The notes under the pieces were generated by a model. The model searched no databases, was not told where the DNA came from, and saw only the letters and a list, made by a program, of their open reading frames with translations. Below are positions 7,105 through 14,212 of a stretch of 17,954 nucleotides of DNA, in pieces (positions within the stretch are counted from its first letter, which is position 1; the number at the start of each line of letters is the position of its first letter). The DNA is taken from the NCBI GenBank assembly GCA_964514235.1, contig CAZEPV010000030.1:1-17954 (forward strand), given 5' to 3'. A program made the position numbers and the translations under genes. The stretch comes from JAAYRQ01 sp035647235. Lineage in GTDB: Bacteria; Bacillota; Syntrophomonadia; Syntrophomonadales; Syntrophomonadaceae.

Positions 7105-8475
7105 TTACTGGATCCTCTCAGCATCTTTAAGGACCTGCCTTTGCATATCAAAGTTAATTGGGATACTTACTCCACTTCTTCCATCCCGATTTTTGTCGAT
7201 AAATATATAATAATTAGGGTTAAGGTACTTTCTTAATTCCTCATTCTCCTCTAATTCATTTTTCGATATTGGAGATAATTTTAACATTAAATCACATTCA
7301 TTTTTCATTCTTTTAGCCCCTTGTAAACTGCCATCTGGATTTAGCTGCACTAGGCACATAACAGCTATATTGAGGTTTTGGGCTAATAATTTCTGGGTTT
7401 TTACTATCTGTTCTAGTATTTGCCATTCCTGTAATTTGGGATCTATCTTGTCCATCCGTCCTACATAGTCTACTATCATAATATCAATGTTTTTTTGGGC
7501 CTTAAATTTTCTGGCGATAGATATGGTCTTTTCAGGTGTCAGATTGGGGCAAGGATAGGAGTAAAAACCACTTTCCCTTAAACGTGAGTATCCCCTATAA
7601 ACCATGGATAGTTCAGTTTCACTAATATCCCCACTCCGTATTCTATCGTGTTCAATTCCCGATAATATTGAACCCCAACGCAAAGCTACTTGTTCCCTGC
7701 TCATTTCGGTATTTAAATAAAGTAGATTTTTACCTGCTTCGACAGCTATTGCCTTTGCTGTATGTAAGGCAAAAGCGGTTTTACCATGTCCAGTTTGGGC
7801 CCCTAAAATAATAAGATCCCCAGGTTTATAACCTAAAGTAATATGATTGAGATTATCGAAGCCAGTTGGCAAACCATCCAAAGGCAATATCCCTTTATGT
7901 AATTCCTTAATTTCCTTAAACCGAGTAAATCTACGTTCTACCTCGTCATAGCCTAATTTCGCCACCTCAGATGGGGTATCAACTGTATCATCGATTTCAA
8001 GCGCAGTTAAGTTGGTTAATTCTTCCTCTGCCTCCATTAATACTTGTTCTACATCCAGGTTTGGCTCTTGTCTTTCTAATAGATTCTGGTAACTCCTACG
8101 TAAAAACAATTCAAAGGTCCTCAATCGGGCCTTATCTTTAATGTTTTTTATCCAATACTTTACATTACCATCGTCTATGTAATGTTCTGTAATATACTTT
8201 AATTCTTCAATATCTTTGGGGTTAGTTAAAATTTTTAAACTATGGGCTTCTTTAAGTAATTCAACAAAGGTTGGTCTTACTTCCCTTTCATACAGACTAC
8301 ATGTCAAATCGAAAATAGTCGCATGCTTAGGAGAATAGAAATCTGAAGATGCTAATGTACTATATGCCTCAATACAAGCATCTTCAGAATAAAGCATGGC
8401 CGATAAGACCCGCCTTTCACTTTCCAAATCGAATAAAAAATCTATAATAGCCGAATTTTGTAACATAGTATTCAT
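7105..8475 (-). CDS. DnaB-like replicative helicase (RecA-fold hexameric helicase)
   Basis: A 456-residue protein with the full DnaB layout. The helical N-terminal domain is at about 15-110, a linker helix follows at about 140-195, and the RecA-like motor runs from about 200. Walker A is GAQTGHGKT (225-233), the catalytic glutamate is E257 in LNTEMS, Walker B is IMIVDY (332-337), the motif 3 region is MCLVQLN (373-379), and the arginine-finger loop is KNRDGRSG (428-435). It diverges from textbook DnaB: the Walker A loop reads TGHGKT, not SMGKT, and the usual DLRES stretch is replaced by GAKRMKNECD. It may therefore be a second, accessory DnaB-type helicase and not the main chromosomal one. 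It lies downstream of a DnaD-domain protein, with a terminator between, and is coupled to a 99-residue gene. The start ATG has GGTGA 6 nt upstream. I give no gene symbol because the main dnaB/dnaC gene may be elsewhere. Confidence 0.88.
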   Translation of the reverse strand: MNTMLQNSAIIDFLFDLESERRVLSAMLYSEDACIEAYSTLASSDFYSPKHATIFDLTCSLYEREVRPTFVELLKEAHSLKILTNPKDIEELKYITEHYIDDGNVKYWIKNIKDKARLRTFELFLRRSYQNLLERQEPNLDVEQVLMEAEEELTNLTALEIDDTVDTPSEVAKLGYDEVERRFTRFKEIKELHKGILPLDGLPTGFDNLNHITLGYKPGDLIILGAQTGHGKTAFALHTAKAIAVEAGKNLLYLNTEMSREQVALRWGSILSGIEHDRIRSGDISETELSMVYRGYSRLRESGFYSYPCPNLTPEKTISIARKFKAQKNIDIMIVDYVGRMDKIDPKLQEWQILEQIVKTQKLLAQNLNIAVMCLVQLNPDGSLQGAKRMKNECDLMLKLSPISKNELEENEELRKYLNPNYYIFIDKNRDGRSGVSIPINFDMQRQVLKDAERIQ

Positions 8476-8495
8476 AAATAATCACCATCCCAATT

Positions 8496-8518
8496 AAAAA
8501 CGGGATTTTTAATCCCGT
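8496..8518 (-). terminator. Intrinsic terminator between the DnaD-like and DnaB-like genes
   Basis: Minus strand: ACGGGATT (8518-8511), a 3-nt loop, AATCCCGT (8507-8500), then TTTTT (8500-8496). The 8-bp stem is perfect. It stands 29 nt after the loader-like stop codon and about 21 nt before the helicase start codon, so it separates two genes expected to work together. On the plus strand there is no T-run, so it works only in the direction of the genes. Confidence 0.78.
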
Positions 8519-8546
8519 CTTAATTATAGCTTATTTAATTATTTTT

Positions 8547-9698
8547 TTAATTAACTTTACTTTTTAATCCCTTTAAGGTAGTAGGAGGTACATAAATTTC
8601 ATATTCAGGCATTTCATCTTTTTTAATATTAGAATTAGGCGTTTTTCTTTCTTGTTTAGCCCTCCTGGTAAATTCCCTAACTTCCTTTTCAGCTTCCTCC
8701 ACTTGTTTTATTTCTTTACTTAGCCAATTGGATAAAACACTATCAATATACTCTAAACCGCCATTTTTAGTTCTTTGGCACATTACTTCTCCTGCCTTCA
8801 TAATCATAGAATGGGAAAAACCCCAGTCATAACGCCACTTATAATATATATTTTTACGGGCCTCTGCATGCATATCTATGCCAGTATAAGAACCAAATTC
8901 CATTACTTCAGGATCAAATTGTTTAAAGCGTATGGCTGAGTTTTTTTCGTTATCTACATATTCCGTAAAGTAGATTTGTAAACCCTCCACAGTATTAATC
9001 GAATATTCCTTAATGTCACGAACTATCCTACTAATATCTTTTGGGTTAAAAAGTTGACGTTCAAAACATAGTTCCAGAATACATAGCAAAAACTCTGGGG
9101 TAAAGGCTAATTCCTCTAACCATTTTTTTAATTCATTGGCCATCTTTACACTTAATAAATTTCCAGACTTTTCAGCTATAAAATCTGCCACTTTACTAAA
9201 TTGTTCATCTATAACTGAGGAAATTTGATCTTCCTTAGTGGTATTTTGTTCCTCAAGTTGCAATTCGAGTTGTTGAATCTTATCTTTATAAGTTTCTATT
9301 AGATTTTCGTAATCCAGGACAGGTTCAGCATTATTAGATATAGCAATATGATCCCTATTTATCAATGTTTCAATTTGTTGAAATAATGGTTCTATAAAGA
9401 TTGTTCTTTCTGCAAAAGTTCTACTATCCTGTATTTCTATAATTTGCATTTTATTTAATCTGTTTAATCGACGAGATAATTTTTGCTTACTAACGGAAGG
9501 ACAAGATTGCAAAATTTGGCCTACCTTGATCCCAGTCTGATAAAGCGGTTTTGAAGACTGAAAAGCATAAAAAACCGCAGCAATAATGCCTATATCTTCA
9601 AAATCTAATTCTAATTCTTTAGCGTAATGAAACAAGACTCCAGGAATGCAAGCAGTACCCCATCTTAATGCTTCTACCGATGACGAGTTAAAATACAT
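8547..9698 (-). CDS. DnaD-domain protein, putative helicase loader or replication initiation protein
   Basis: A 383-residue protein. About residues 30-105 look like a DnaD-type winged helix (VSKQKLSRRLNRLNKMQIIE). A short coiled coil follows at about 128-155. A first DDBH1-like helical domain spans about 175-248 and a second about 280-340. The second carries the Y-x3-[IV]-x3-W signature as YIDSVLSNW (317-325), a motif known in DnaD and DnaB loader proteins of Firmicutes. The tail (345-383) is charged and probably flexible. With two DDBH domains it resembles Bacillus DnaB (the co-loader) in layout. Standing just ahead of a DnaB-like helicase, it is probably the loader or adaptor for that helicase. 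The start ATG is supported by GGGGGAGA 4 nt upstream and by an extended -10 promoter. The domain family is well supported; the precise job is inference. Confidence 0.82.
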   Translation of the reverse strand: MYFNSSSVEALRWGTACIPGVLFHYAKELELDFEDIGIIAAVFYAFQSSKPLYQTGIKVGQILQSCPSVSKQKLSRRLNRLNKMQIIEIQDSRTFAERTIFIEPLFQQIETLINRDHIAISNNAEPVLDYENLIETYKDKIQQLELQLEEQNTTKEDQISSVIDEQFSKVADFIAEKSGNLLSVKMANELKKWLEELAFTPEFLLCILELCFERQLFNPKDISRIVRDIKEYSINTVEGLQIYFTEYVDNEKNSAIRFKQFDPEVMEFGSYTGIDMHAEARKNIYYKWRYDWGFSHSMIMKAGEVMCQRTKNGGLEYIDSVLSNWLSKEIKQVEEAEKEVREFTRRAKQERKTPNSNIKKDEMPEYEIYVPPTTLKGLKSKVN

Positions 9699-9728
9699 TA
9701 TTTCTCCCCCAAGCGATTAAGTAGATAC

Positions 9729-9737
9729 ATTATAGCA
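9729..9737 (-). promoter_or_regulatory. Extended -10 promoter for the DnaD-like gene
   Basis: Minus strand TGCTATAAT (9737-9729): a perfect TATAAT with the upstream TG of an extended -10. The -35 position 17 bp further up (9757-9752) is only TTTTAA, as often seen with extended -10 promoters. The start codon is about 30 nt downstream. Confidence 0.6.
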
Positions 9738-9744
9738 TGGGAAG

Positions 9745-9804
9745 TTAAAATTTAAAAAATCATAATTTTAAGAATTAGATAACAATAATGAAATATTATC
9801 TAAT
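9745..9804. repeat. Two tandem AT-rich inverted repeats upstream of the DnaD-like gene
   Basis: First repeat: TTAAAATT (9745-9752) and AATTTTAA (9764-9771), arms of 8 bp. Second: ATTAGATAA (9774-9782) and TTATCTAAT (9796-9804), arms of 9 bp with a 13-bp centre. The first covers the -35 region of the gene's promoter and the second lies just upstream. They could be operator sites, but in AT-only sequence such repeats also arise by chance. Confidence 0.4.
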
Positions 9805-9894
9805 AAGTCCAGATTATGAGTCTAATATAGCTTATAAATAAACTTGACCAAATAAAATTCACATAAAGGTGTAATAGTTAGTCCTAAATCATTG

Positions 9895-11475
9895 CTAGTT
9901 TATGTTTTTATCCAATTTATCCAGGTTCGATATAATAGCATCAAAGTCAGATTTTGACCAATTATCCTTAAACATATTATGCAACTTTAATCTTAAATCT
10001 AAATACATTTCCTCTGCAATTATAGCTTTATCTAGATTATCCCCATAAAATTGTTTAGGTAAAATTCTTTCACTAGGAATAAGATCAAATTCCTCAAGCC
10101 AATCGGGAATAAAAACAGGAATATTTAGCTCATTTTTAATATATTCGGATAATGAAGCCTGCGCTTCTTCCTCTCCATGTACCAGAAATATAGCTTTAAG
10201 TGGTAGGACAAAATTTTTCAACCAGGAAATTAAACCAGCACGATCAGCATGTGCAGAATAAGCTTCTATGCTTTCTATGTCTGCTTTGACAGCTACTTGT
10301 TCCCCATGAATACGTACTAATTTATCCCCATCAACTATTCTTCTGCCTAGGGTACCCATTGCTTGGTAGCCTACAAAGAGAATGGTACTTTCTGGTCTCC
10401 ATAAATTGTGTTTCAAATGGTGTTTTATACGCCCTGCATCACACATTCCACTTGCCGAGATAATTATATTTCCAGATTCTAATTCATTAAGTCTCATTGA
10501 ATCCTCTTGGGTTCTAGAATACTTTAGGTTAGGTAGTTCTAAAGGGTGTTTGCCATGTACCATTAATTGTCTTCGGCTGTCATCATCATAGTACTCAATA
10601 TGTCGTTTAAATATTTCTGTAGCTGCTATGGCTAAGGGGCTATCAATATAAATATCAATATCACCATCTAAATGGCCACTATCATATAAATTGCTCAAAT
10701 CGTATAATAAATCTTGGGTTCTCTCAACTGCAAAGGAAGGAATAATAAGATTCCCACCTTTTCGCATAGTTTTTTCTATTATCTCCCTCAATTGTTCTAC
10801 CCGCCTAAAAATCCCCTTATGGTACCTATTGCCATAAGTTGATTCTATAATCACATAATCGGCATTTTCAATAATAGTAGGTTCTTTTACTATAGGTTGG
10901 TTGCTATTACCCAGATCTCCTGTGAAAACGATTTTTGTTTTTTCTCCATCTTCCTCTACCCATAACTCAACTATATTAGACCCTAGTATATGACCAGCAT
11001 CCCTTAACCTAACTTCAATACCCTCTGCCAACTGAATAATTTCATCTGAATTTATCGAGCGGAATTGAACTAAAGATTTTACTGCATCTTCTACAGTATA
11101 AATAGGCTCTATTAATAATTTGCCAGCCCTTTTTAATTTACGGTTTTTTCTTGTAACTTCGGATTCTTGAATGTGCCCAGAATCAGGCAACAAGACCCCA
11201 GCCAATTCTTCTGTTGCATGACTGCAATAAATAGGACCTTTAAAACCATGTTTAGCTAATTTAGGTATTAAGCCAATATGGTCTATATGGGCATGGGTTA
11301 AAATGAGAAAATCTATTTTTTGGGGTTCTATGACAAATTCTTTGTAATTTCTTTCTTTAATTTCCTTAGGACCCTGGAACAAACCACAATCTACCGCAAA
11401 ACAAACCTTGCCAGTATCAACTACAAAACAGGAACCCGTCACGGTCTTAGCTGCACCAAGAAATTTCAACTTCAA
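9895..11475 (-). CDS. Beta-CASP metallo-beta-lactamase RNase (CPSF/YSH1-like RNA hydrolase)
   Basis: A 526-residue zinc-dependent hydrolase. The metallo-beta-lactamase core has THAHIDHIG (60-68, H-x-H-x-D-H), H162 in DAGHILGS and D187 in FTGDLGN. The beta-CASP part has ESTYG (211-215), SASGMCDAGR in the motif B region and AYSAHAD with the motif C histidine. Members cleave RNA or process its ends, and the bacterial branch with this layout is mostly annotated as RNA-processing exonuclease. The frame opens at a TTG at 11490, but the ribosome binding site GGAGGAA lies inside those extra codons. The TTG at 11475, 6 nt after that site and matching the usual family start M-K-L-x-F-L-G-A, is the real start. 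It follows the 158-residue unknown gene by 48 bp and is probably in one operon with it. RNA as substrate is inferred from the family. Confidence 0.9.
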   Translation of the reverse strand: MKLKFLGAAKTVTGSCFVVDTGKVCFAVDCGLFQGPKEIKERNYKEFVIEPQKIDFLILTHAHIDHIGLIPKLAKHGFKGPIYCSHATEELAGVLLPDSGHIQESEVTRKNRKLKRAGKLLIEPIYTVEDAVKSLVQFRSINSDEIIQLAEGIEVRLRDAGHILGSNIVELWVEEDGEKTKIVFTGDLGNSNQPIVKEPTIIENADYVIIESTYGNRYHKGIFRRVEQLREIIEKTMRKGGNLIIPSFAVERTQDLLYDLSNLYDSGHLDGDIDIYIDSPLAIAATEIFKRHIEYYDDDSRRQLMVHGKHPLELPNLKYSRTQEDSMRLNELESGNIIISASGMCDAGRIKHHLKHNLWRPESTILFVGYQAMGTLGRRIVDGDKLVRIHGEQVAVKADIESIEAYSAHADRAGLISWLKNFVLPLKAIFLVHGEEEAQASLSEYIKNELNIPVFIPDWLEEFDLIPSERILPKQFYGDNLDKAIIAEEMYLDLRLKLHNMFKDNWSKSDFDAIISNLDKLDKNIN

Positions 11476-11523
11476 GAAAAATTCCTCCAATAAGATTTAG
11501 TATGTTTTTATATATGAATCTAA

Positions 11524-12000
11524 TTATACTGCAATAATTTGTCGTGCGTCCTTTTTCTTAGATAAATTTATAAATTCCCGATTAAAATTAATAATTTCAT
11601 ATTTAATTTTACTGGGATCTCCCGATCTAAAAACAATATCTAAATTATCAAAACTAGTTCTTCCAAACTCCCTTACTATCTCATTGCTGTCTAAATCCTC
11701 AATTGCCTCCAAATAACGCATATGTACTTGGTCAAAAATTCCATAATACAGTTCTTTAATTTGGTGCACACGTTTTTTAGCTAACATAATATCAAAATCA
11801 TCTCTTTCTACCATATAGAGTAGACTGTGTAGTAGGTTCTTCATTAATTTGTTGTTAAAAACAGCCACCATAACTTCCTTTTTATATTGCTTAGTAAGCA
11901 AATATTTAAGATAATCTTTTAAATCTCTACGGCTAGCTGCACCCAAAAGTGCGTGTAAATTTAACAATTCCACCTCATGAAAACTGATGTTTTCTAGCAT
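11524..12000 (-). CDS. Hypothetical protein, 158 residues, upstream of the beta-CASP RNase
   Basis: I do not recognise this protein. It is rich in charged residues and predicted to be mainly helical, with no signal peptide, membrane span, cysteine motif or known catalytic motif. The ATG at 12000 has GGGGGG 7 nt upstream. Its codon use and base composition match its neighbours, so it looks native. The short gap to the RNase gene, with no terminator between, suggests co-transcription, and it could be a partner or regulator of that enzyme. A set of TTAGTTA-containing palindromes lies just upstream. Confidence 0.7.
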   Translation of the reverse strand: MLENISFHEVELLNLHALLGAASRRDLKDYLKYLLTKQYKKEVMVAVFNNKLMKNLLHSLLYMVERDDFDIMLAKKRVHQIKELYYGIFDQVHMRYLEAIEDLDSNEIVREFGRTSFDNLDIVFRSGDPSKIKYEIINFNREFINLSKKKDARQIIAV

Positions 12001-12015
12001 TAGTCAACCCCCCGC

Positions 12016-12094
12016 TTAGTTATTAACTAATGAAAAAGATTCACCCTTCAGGTAGACAATACCTTTAGTTAATTATCGTATAATTAATAACTAA
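12016..12094. repeat. Palindromes sharing a TTAGTTA half-site
   Basis: TTAGTTATTAACTAA (12016-12030) is a perfect 7-bp palindrome with one central base. Further out, TTAGTTAATTAT (12065-12076) and ATAATTAATAACTAA (12080-12094) form a second, longer palindrome with perfect inner 8-bp arms. The two share the half-site TTAGTTA and lie within 100 bp of the 158-residue gene. The stems are AT-only and lack a U-tract, so DNA operators are more likely than terminators. Confidence 0.45.
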
Positions 12095-12151
12095 TTCTGG
12101 GCTATTCGATTTTATTCAGCAGCAATCTATAGTATATAAATTAAATTTTTT

Positions 12152-13321
12152 CTATCTATGTCGATTTAGGAAGTTACCCATCTTTTCTAAGGCGTTTTCT
12201 ATGTTTTTTATACTAGCTGCATAACAACACCTAATAAATCCTTCACCACTAGCTCCAAAAGCATTACCAGGAATTACCGCTACCTGTTCTTCAAATAATA
12301 ATTTCTCGCAAAATTCTTCACTAGACATATGAGCAGATTCAATAGAAGGGAAAGCATAAAAGGCACCCCGAGGCTCAAAACAGTCCAATCCTATTTCTTG
12401 AAAGCCAGACAGAATTATTTTACGTCTATTATTATAATCCTCAATCATTTTTTGCATCTCTGCCTTTCCATGCCTTAAGGCCTCCAAGGCAGCCTTTTGC
12501 CCCATTATAGGCGCACACATAATAGCGTACTGATGAATTTTAGTCATAGCCGCAATTATATCTGAATGTGCACAAACATAGCCTATGCGCCAACCAGTCA
12601 TAGCAAACGCTTTAGAAAAACCATTGGCAACGATCGTTCTGTCCCTCATTCCCGGGAAAGAAGCTATAGAAACATGTTCACCCTCATAGGTTAATTCAGC
12701 ATAAATTTCATCTGATATAACGATTAAATCATTTTTTATAATTATATCTACCAGCTCTTGTAAATCCTGGGTTTCCATTATTCCCCCGGTAGGATTATTA
12801 GGATATGCTAATATTAAAATTTTTGATTTCGGGGTAATAAATTTCTCTAGTTCCCCAGCCTTTAATCTGTATTCATCTTCAACATAGGTGGGTACCGATA
12901 TAGCTTTTCCATAGGCCAAAGTGGCTCCAGGTGCATAGGATACAAATGATGGTTCAGGCACCAAAACTTCATCTCCAGGTTCAATTAAAGCCCGAAGCGC
13001 TATGTCTATAGCCTCACTGACTCCAACTGTAACTAAAATTTCCTTTTCAGGTGAATAATCAACAGCTATGACATCCTTAATATACTTAGCTATTTCCTCG
13101 CGTAATTCTGGCAACCCACTATTAGAAGTATACATGGTATACCCTTTTTCCAAGGAGTAATAGCAGGCTTCCCTTATATGCCACGGGGTTACAAAGTCCG
13201 GTTCCCCTACCCCTAATGATATTACCCCTTCAGTTTGACTAACTAAATCAAAAAACTTTCTAATGCCCGAAGGTGGAATAGATTGTACAACTGTGGATAA
13301 ATAATTTTGCATACTACTCAC
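12152..13321 (-). CDS. alaT: Class I aminotransferase, probable alanine transaminase (AlaT/YugH-like)
   Basis: PLP enzyme of 389 residues, fold type I, subgroup of PatA/YugH aminotransferases. Visible are SLGVGEPDF (35-43), YPNNPTGG (173-180), ISDEIYAE (202-209) with D204 and Y207 contacting the cofactor, the Schiff-base lysine K237 in NGFSKAFAMTGWRIGY, and the substrate arginine in FIRCCYA near the end. Translation starts at GTG (13321), overlapping the TGA of the Lrp-type gene by 4 bp, with GGTGG 7 nt upstream; an ATG three codons later is a weaker choice. The gene order Lrp regulator then aminotransferase matches the Bacillus alaR-alaT (yugG-yugH) pair. The operon is headed by a T-box whose specifier reads as alanine, so I infer pyruvate + glutamate to alanine + 2-oxoglutarate. 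An aromatic or aspartate aminotransferase cannot be excluded from motifs alone. Confidence 0.85.
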   Translation of the reverse strand: MSSMQNYLSTVVQSIPPSGIRKFFDLVSQTEGVISLGVGEPDFVTPWHIREACYYSLEKGYTMYTSNSGLPELREEIAKYIKDVIAVDYSPEKEILVTVGVSEAIDIALRALIEPGDEVLVPEPSFVSYAPGATLAYGKAISVPTYVEDEYRLKAGELEKFITPKSKILILAYPNNPTGGIMETQDLQELVDIIIKNDLIVISDEIYAELTYEGEHVSIASFPGMRDRTIVANGFSKAFAMTGWRIGYVCAHSDIIAAMTKIHQYAIMCAPIMGQKAALEALRHGKAEMQKMIEDYNNRRKIILSGFQEIGLDCFEPRGAFYAFPSIESAHMSSEEFCEKLLFEEQVAVIPGNAFGASGEGFIRCCYAASIKNIENALEKMGNFLNRHR

Positions 13322-13812
13322 GGACTAACCACCAACCTTTTGTCTTCTTGTGGACCCTCAAAAATAAAATTCTCTTGTTTATATCTTTTTAAAATAAAAT
13401 GAGTTACTGTACTTTGCACTTGGTCAAGGGTAGATAATTTATGAGAAACAAACCAAGCTATATCCTGCATAGTTTTACCAGCTACAACTACTGATAAATC
13501 GTAAGTCCCGCTCATCAGGGATACCGAAGTGACTTCCGGGAAACGGCATATCCTTTCAGCTACACTATTAAATCCTACTTCCCGTTCGGGGGTTACCTTT
13601 ACATCTATCATTGCAGTAACACCTTGATTACCCATCATTTCCCAATTAACAACAGTTTTATAGCCTAAAATTATGTTTTCGTTTTCCAGTTCCTCTATAA
13701 TCCCAATGACCGCTGTTTCATCTACATCAAGCATGGTAGCGATTGATTTTGTGCTAAGTTTTGCTTCATGTTCGATCAAATTTAATATTTTTTGCTTAAG
13801 TTCCATTCCCAT
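13318..13812 (-). CDS. alaR: Lrp/AsnC-family transcriptional regulator (AlaR/YugG-like)
   Basis: A 164-residue DNA-binding regulator. An N-terminal winged helix-turn-helix covers about residues 5-55 (LSTKSIATMLDVDETAV...), followed by the ligand-sensing RAM domain at about 65-145, including VTSVSLMSGTYDLSVVV with the typical SG-x-YDL turn at 101-106. The length is normal for the family. The ATG start has AGGAGG 7 nt upstream; a second ATG two codons later is less likely. It is the first gene after the T-box leader and overlaps the aminotransferase gene by 4 bp. Such regulators usually bind an amino acid and often control their own operon, so it probably senses alanine or a related amino acid. 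That ligand is inferred from context only. Confidence 0.9.
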   Translation of the reverse strand: MGMELKQKILNLIEHEAKLSTKSIATMLDVDETAVIGIIEELENENIILGYKTVVNWEMMGNQGVTAMIDVKVTPEREVGFNSVAERICRFPEVTSVSLMSGTYDLSVVVAGKTMQDIAWFVSHKLSTLDQVQSTVTHFILKRYKQENFIFEGPQEDKRLVVSP

Positions 13813-13844
13813 TTTAATTCCTCCTAAACATATAATTTAAAACT

Positions 13845-13879
13845 AAAAAAGCCCCCTCCCTATAAAAAGGGACGAGAGC
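13845..13879 (-). terminator. T-box-controlled transcription terminator
   Basis: Minus strand: GCTCTC plus TCCCT (13879-13868, one bulged G) pairs with AGGGAGGGGGC (13861-13851), partly through G-U pairs, followed by six T residues (13850-13845). The same 5' strand can instead pair with the AGGG of the T-box core to make the antiterminator, so the two structures exclude each other. Confidence 0.85.
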
Positions 13880-14071
13880 TTATTCTCCCGCGGTACCACC
13901 CTACTTGGCTGTGCCCACTTGATAAATATTTATAACGGATTTAATCCGACTGGCTTAGTCACCAGCACTCGCAGGTGGCCTTCATCAGACTTAGTTACTG
14001 GTTCACACCTCTTCCAGCTCTCTTAAAACATAATACTGATTACTCTTCTGCTCATTGATTTCACTATATTT
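13845..14071 (-). promoter_or_regulatory. T-box riboswitch leader, specifier GCC (alanine)
   Basis: Complete tRNA-sensing leader ahead of alaR-alaT. The T-box core AGGGTGGTACCGCG is at 13902-13889. In stem I the basal pairs GCAG/CUGC (14051-14048 with 13974-13971) and the upper pairs AUCAG/CUGAU (14040-14036 with 13988-13984) bracket the specifier loop. That loop has AGUA (14044-14041) on one side and GAA (13983-13981) on the other, the usual loop-E pair. After GAA and one base comes GCC (13979-13977), then A, which gives an alanine codon with the expected following purine. AGAGAGC and GGUG-GAACC elements mark the distal stem. The antiterminator bulge reads UGGU, matching a tRNA ending ACCA. 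Glycine (GGC, one base earlier) fits less well because tRNA-Gly usually ends UCCA and a C would follow the codon. Uncharged tRNA-Ala should switch the operon on. Confidence 0.9.
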
Positions 14072-14077
14072 TTTTAT

Positions 14078-14106
14078 ATCCTAACACCTTAATATCCCAT
14101 CGTCAA
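14078..14106 (-). promoter_or_regulatory. Sigma-A promoter of the T-box operon
   Basis: Minus strand: -35 TTGACG (14106-14101; five of six), a 17-bp spacer, -10 TAGGAT (14083-14078; four of six). The start site would be near 14071, about 20 nt before stem I of the T-box. Confidence 0.75.
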
Positions 14107-14212
14107 GCCATAATAATATATTTCTATTCCTAGTTACAATTCTTAAAATTATATTCTGCAATTTTTCAAAATGTAATGCATATAATTATTTAATATAAAT
14201 TGGAGGTATAAG

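Noticed and set aside
7104..7151. Longer start for the 99-residue gene inside the helicase gene
   Set aside because: It would overlap the helicase by 47 bp without a ribosome binding site; the ATG at 7103 is coupled to the helicase stop codon.
6937..7236. Plus-strand open frame opposite the helicase and the 99-residue gene
   Set aside because: Antisense of two coupled genes, composition typical of a shadow frame.
6804..9698. Helicase region as a prophage or plasmid remnant
   Set aside because: No integrase, structural, packaging or partition gene and no flanking repeats are visible; base composition by eye matches the surroundings.
11476..11490. TTG at 11490 as start of the beta-CASP RNase
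   Set aside because: The ribosome binding site GGAGGAA lies within those codons, so translation must begin later, at the TTG at 11475.
13976..13983. Reading the T-box specifier as GGC (glycine)
   Set aside because: It would place the codon directly after GAA with a pyrimidine following, and the UGGU bulge does not match the U discriminator usual for tRNA-Gly.
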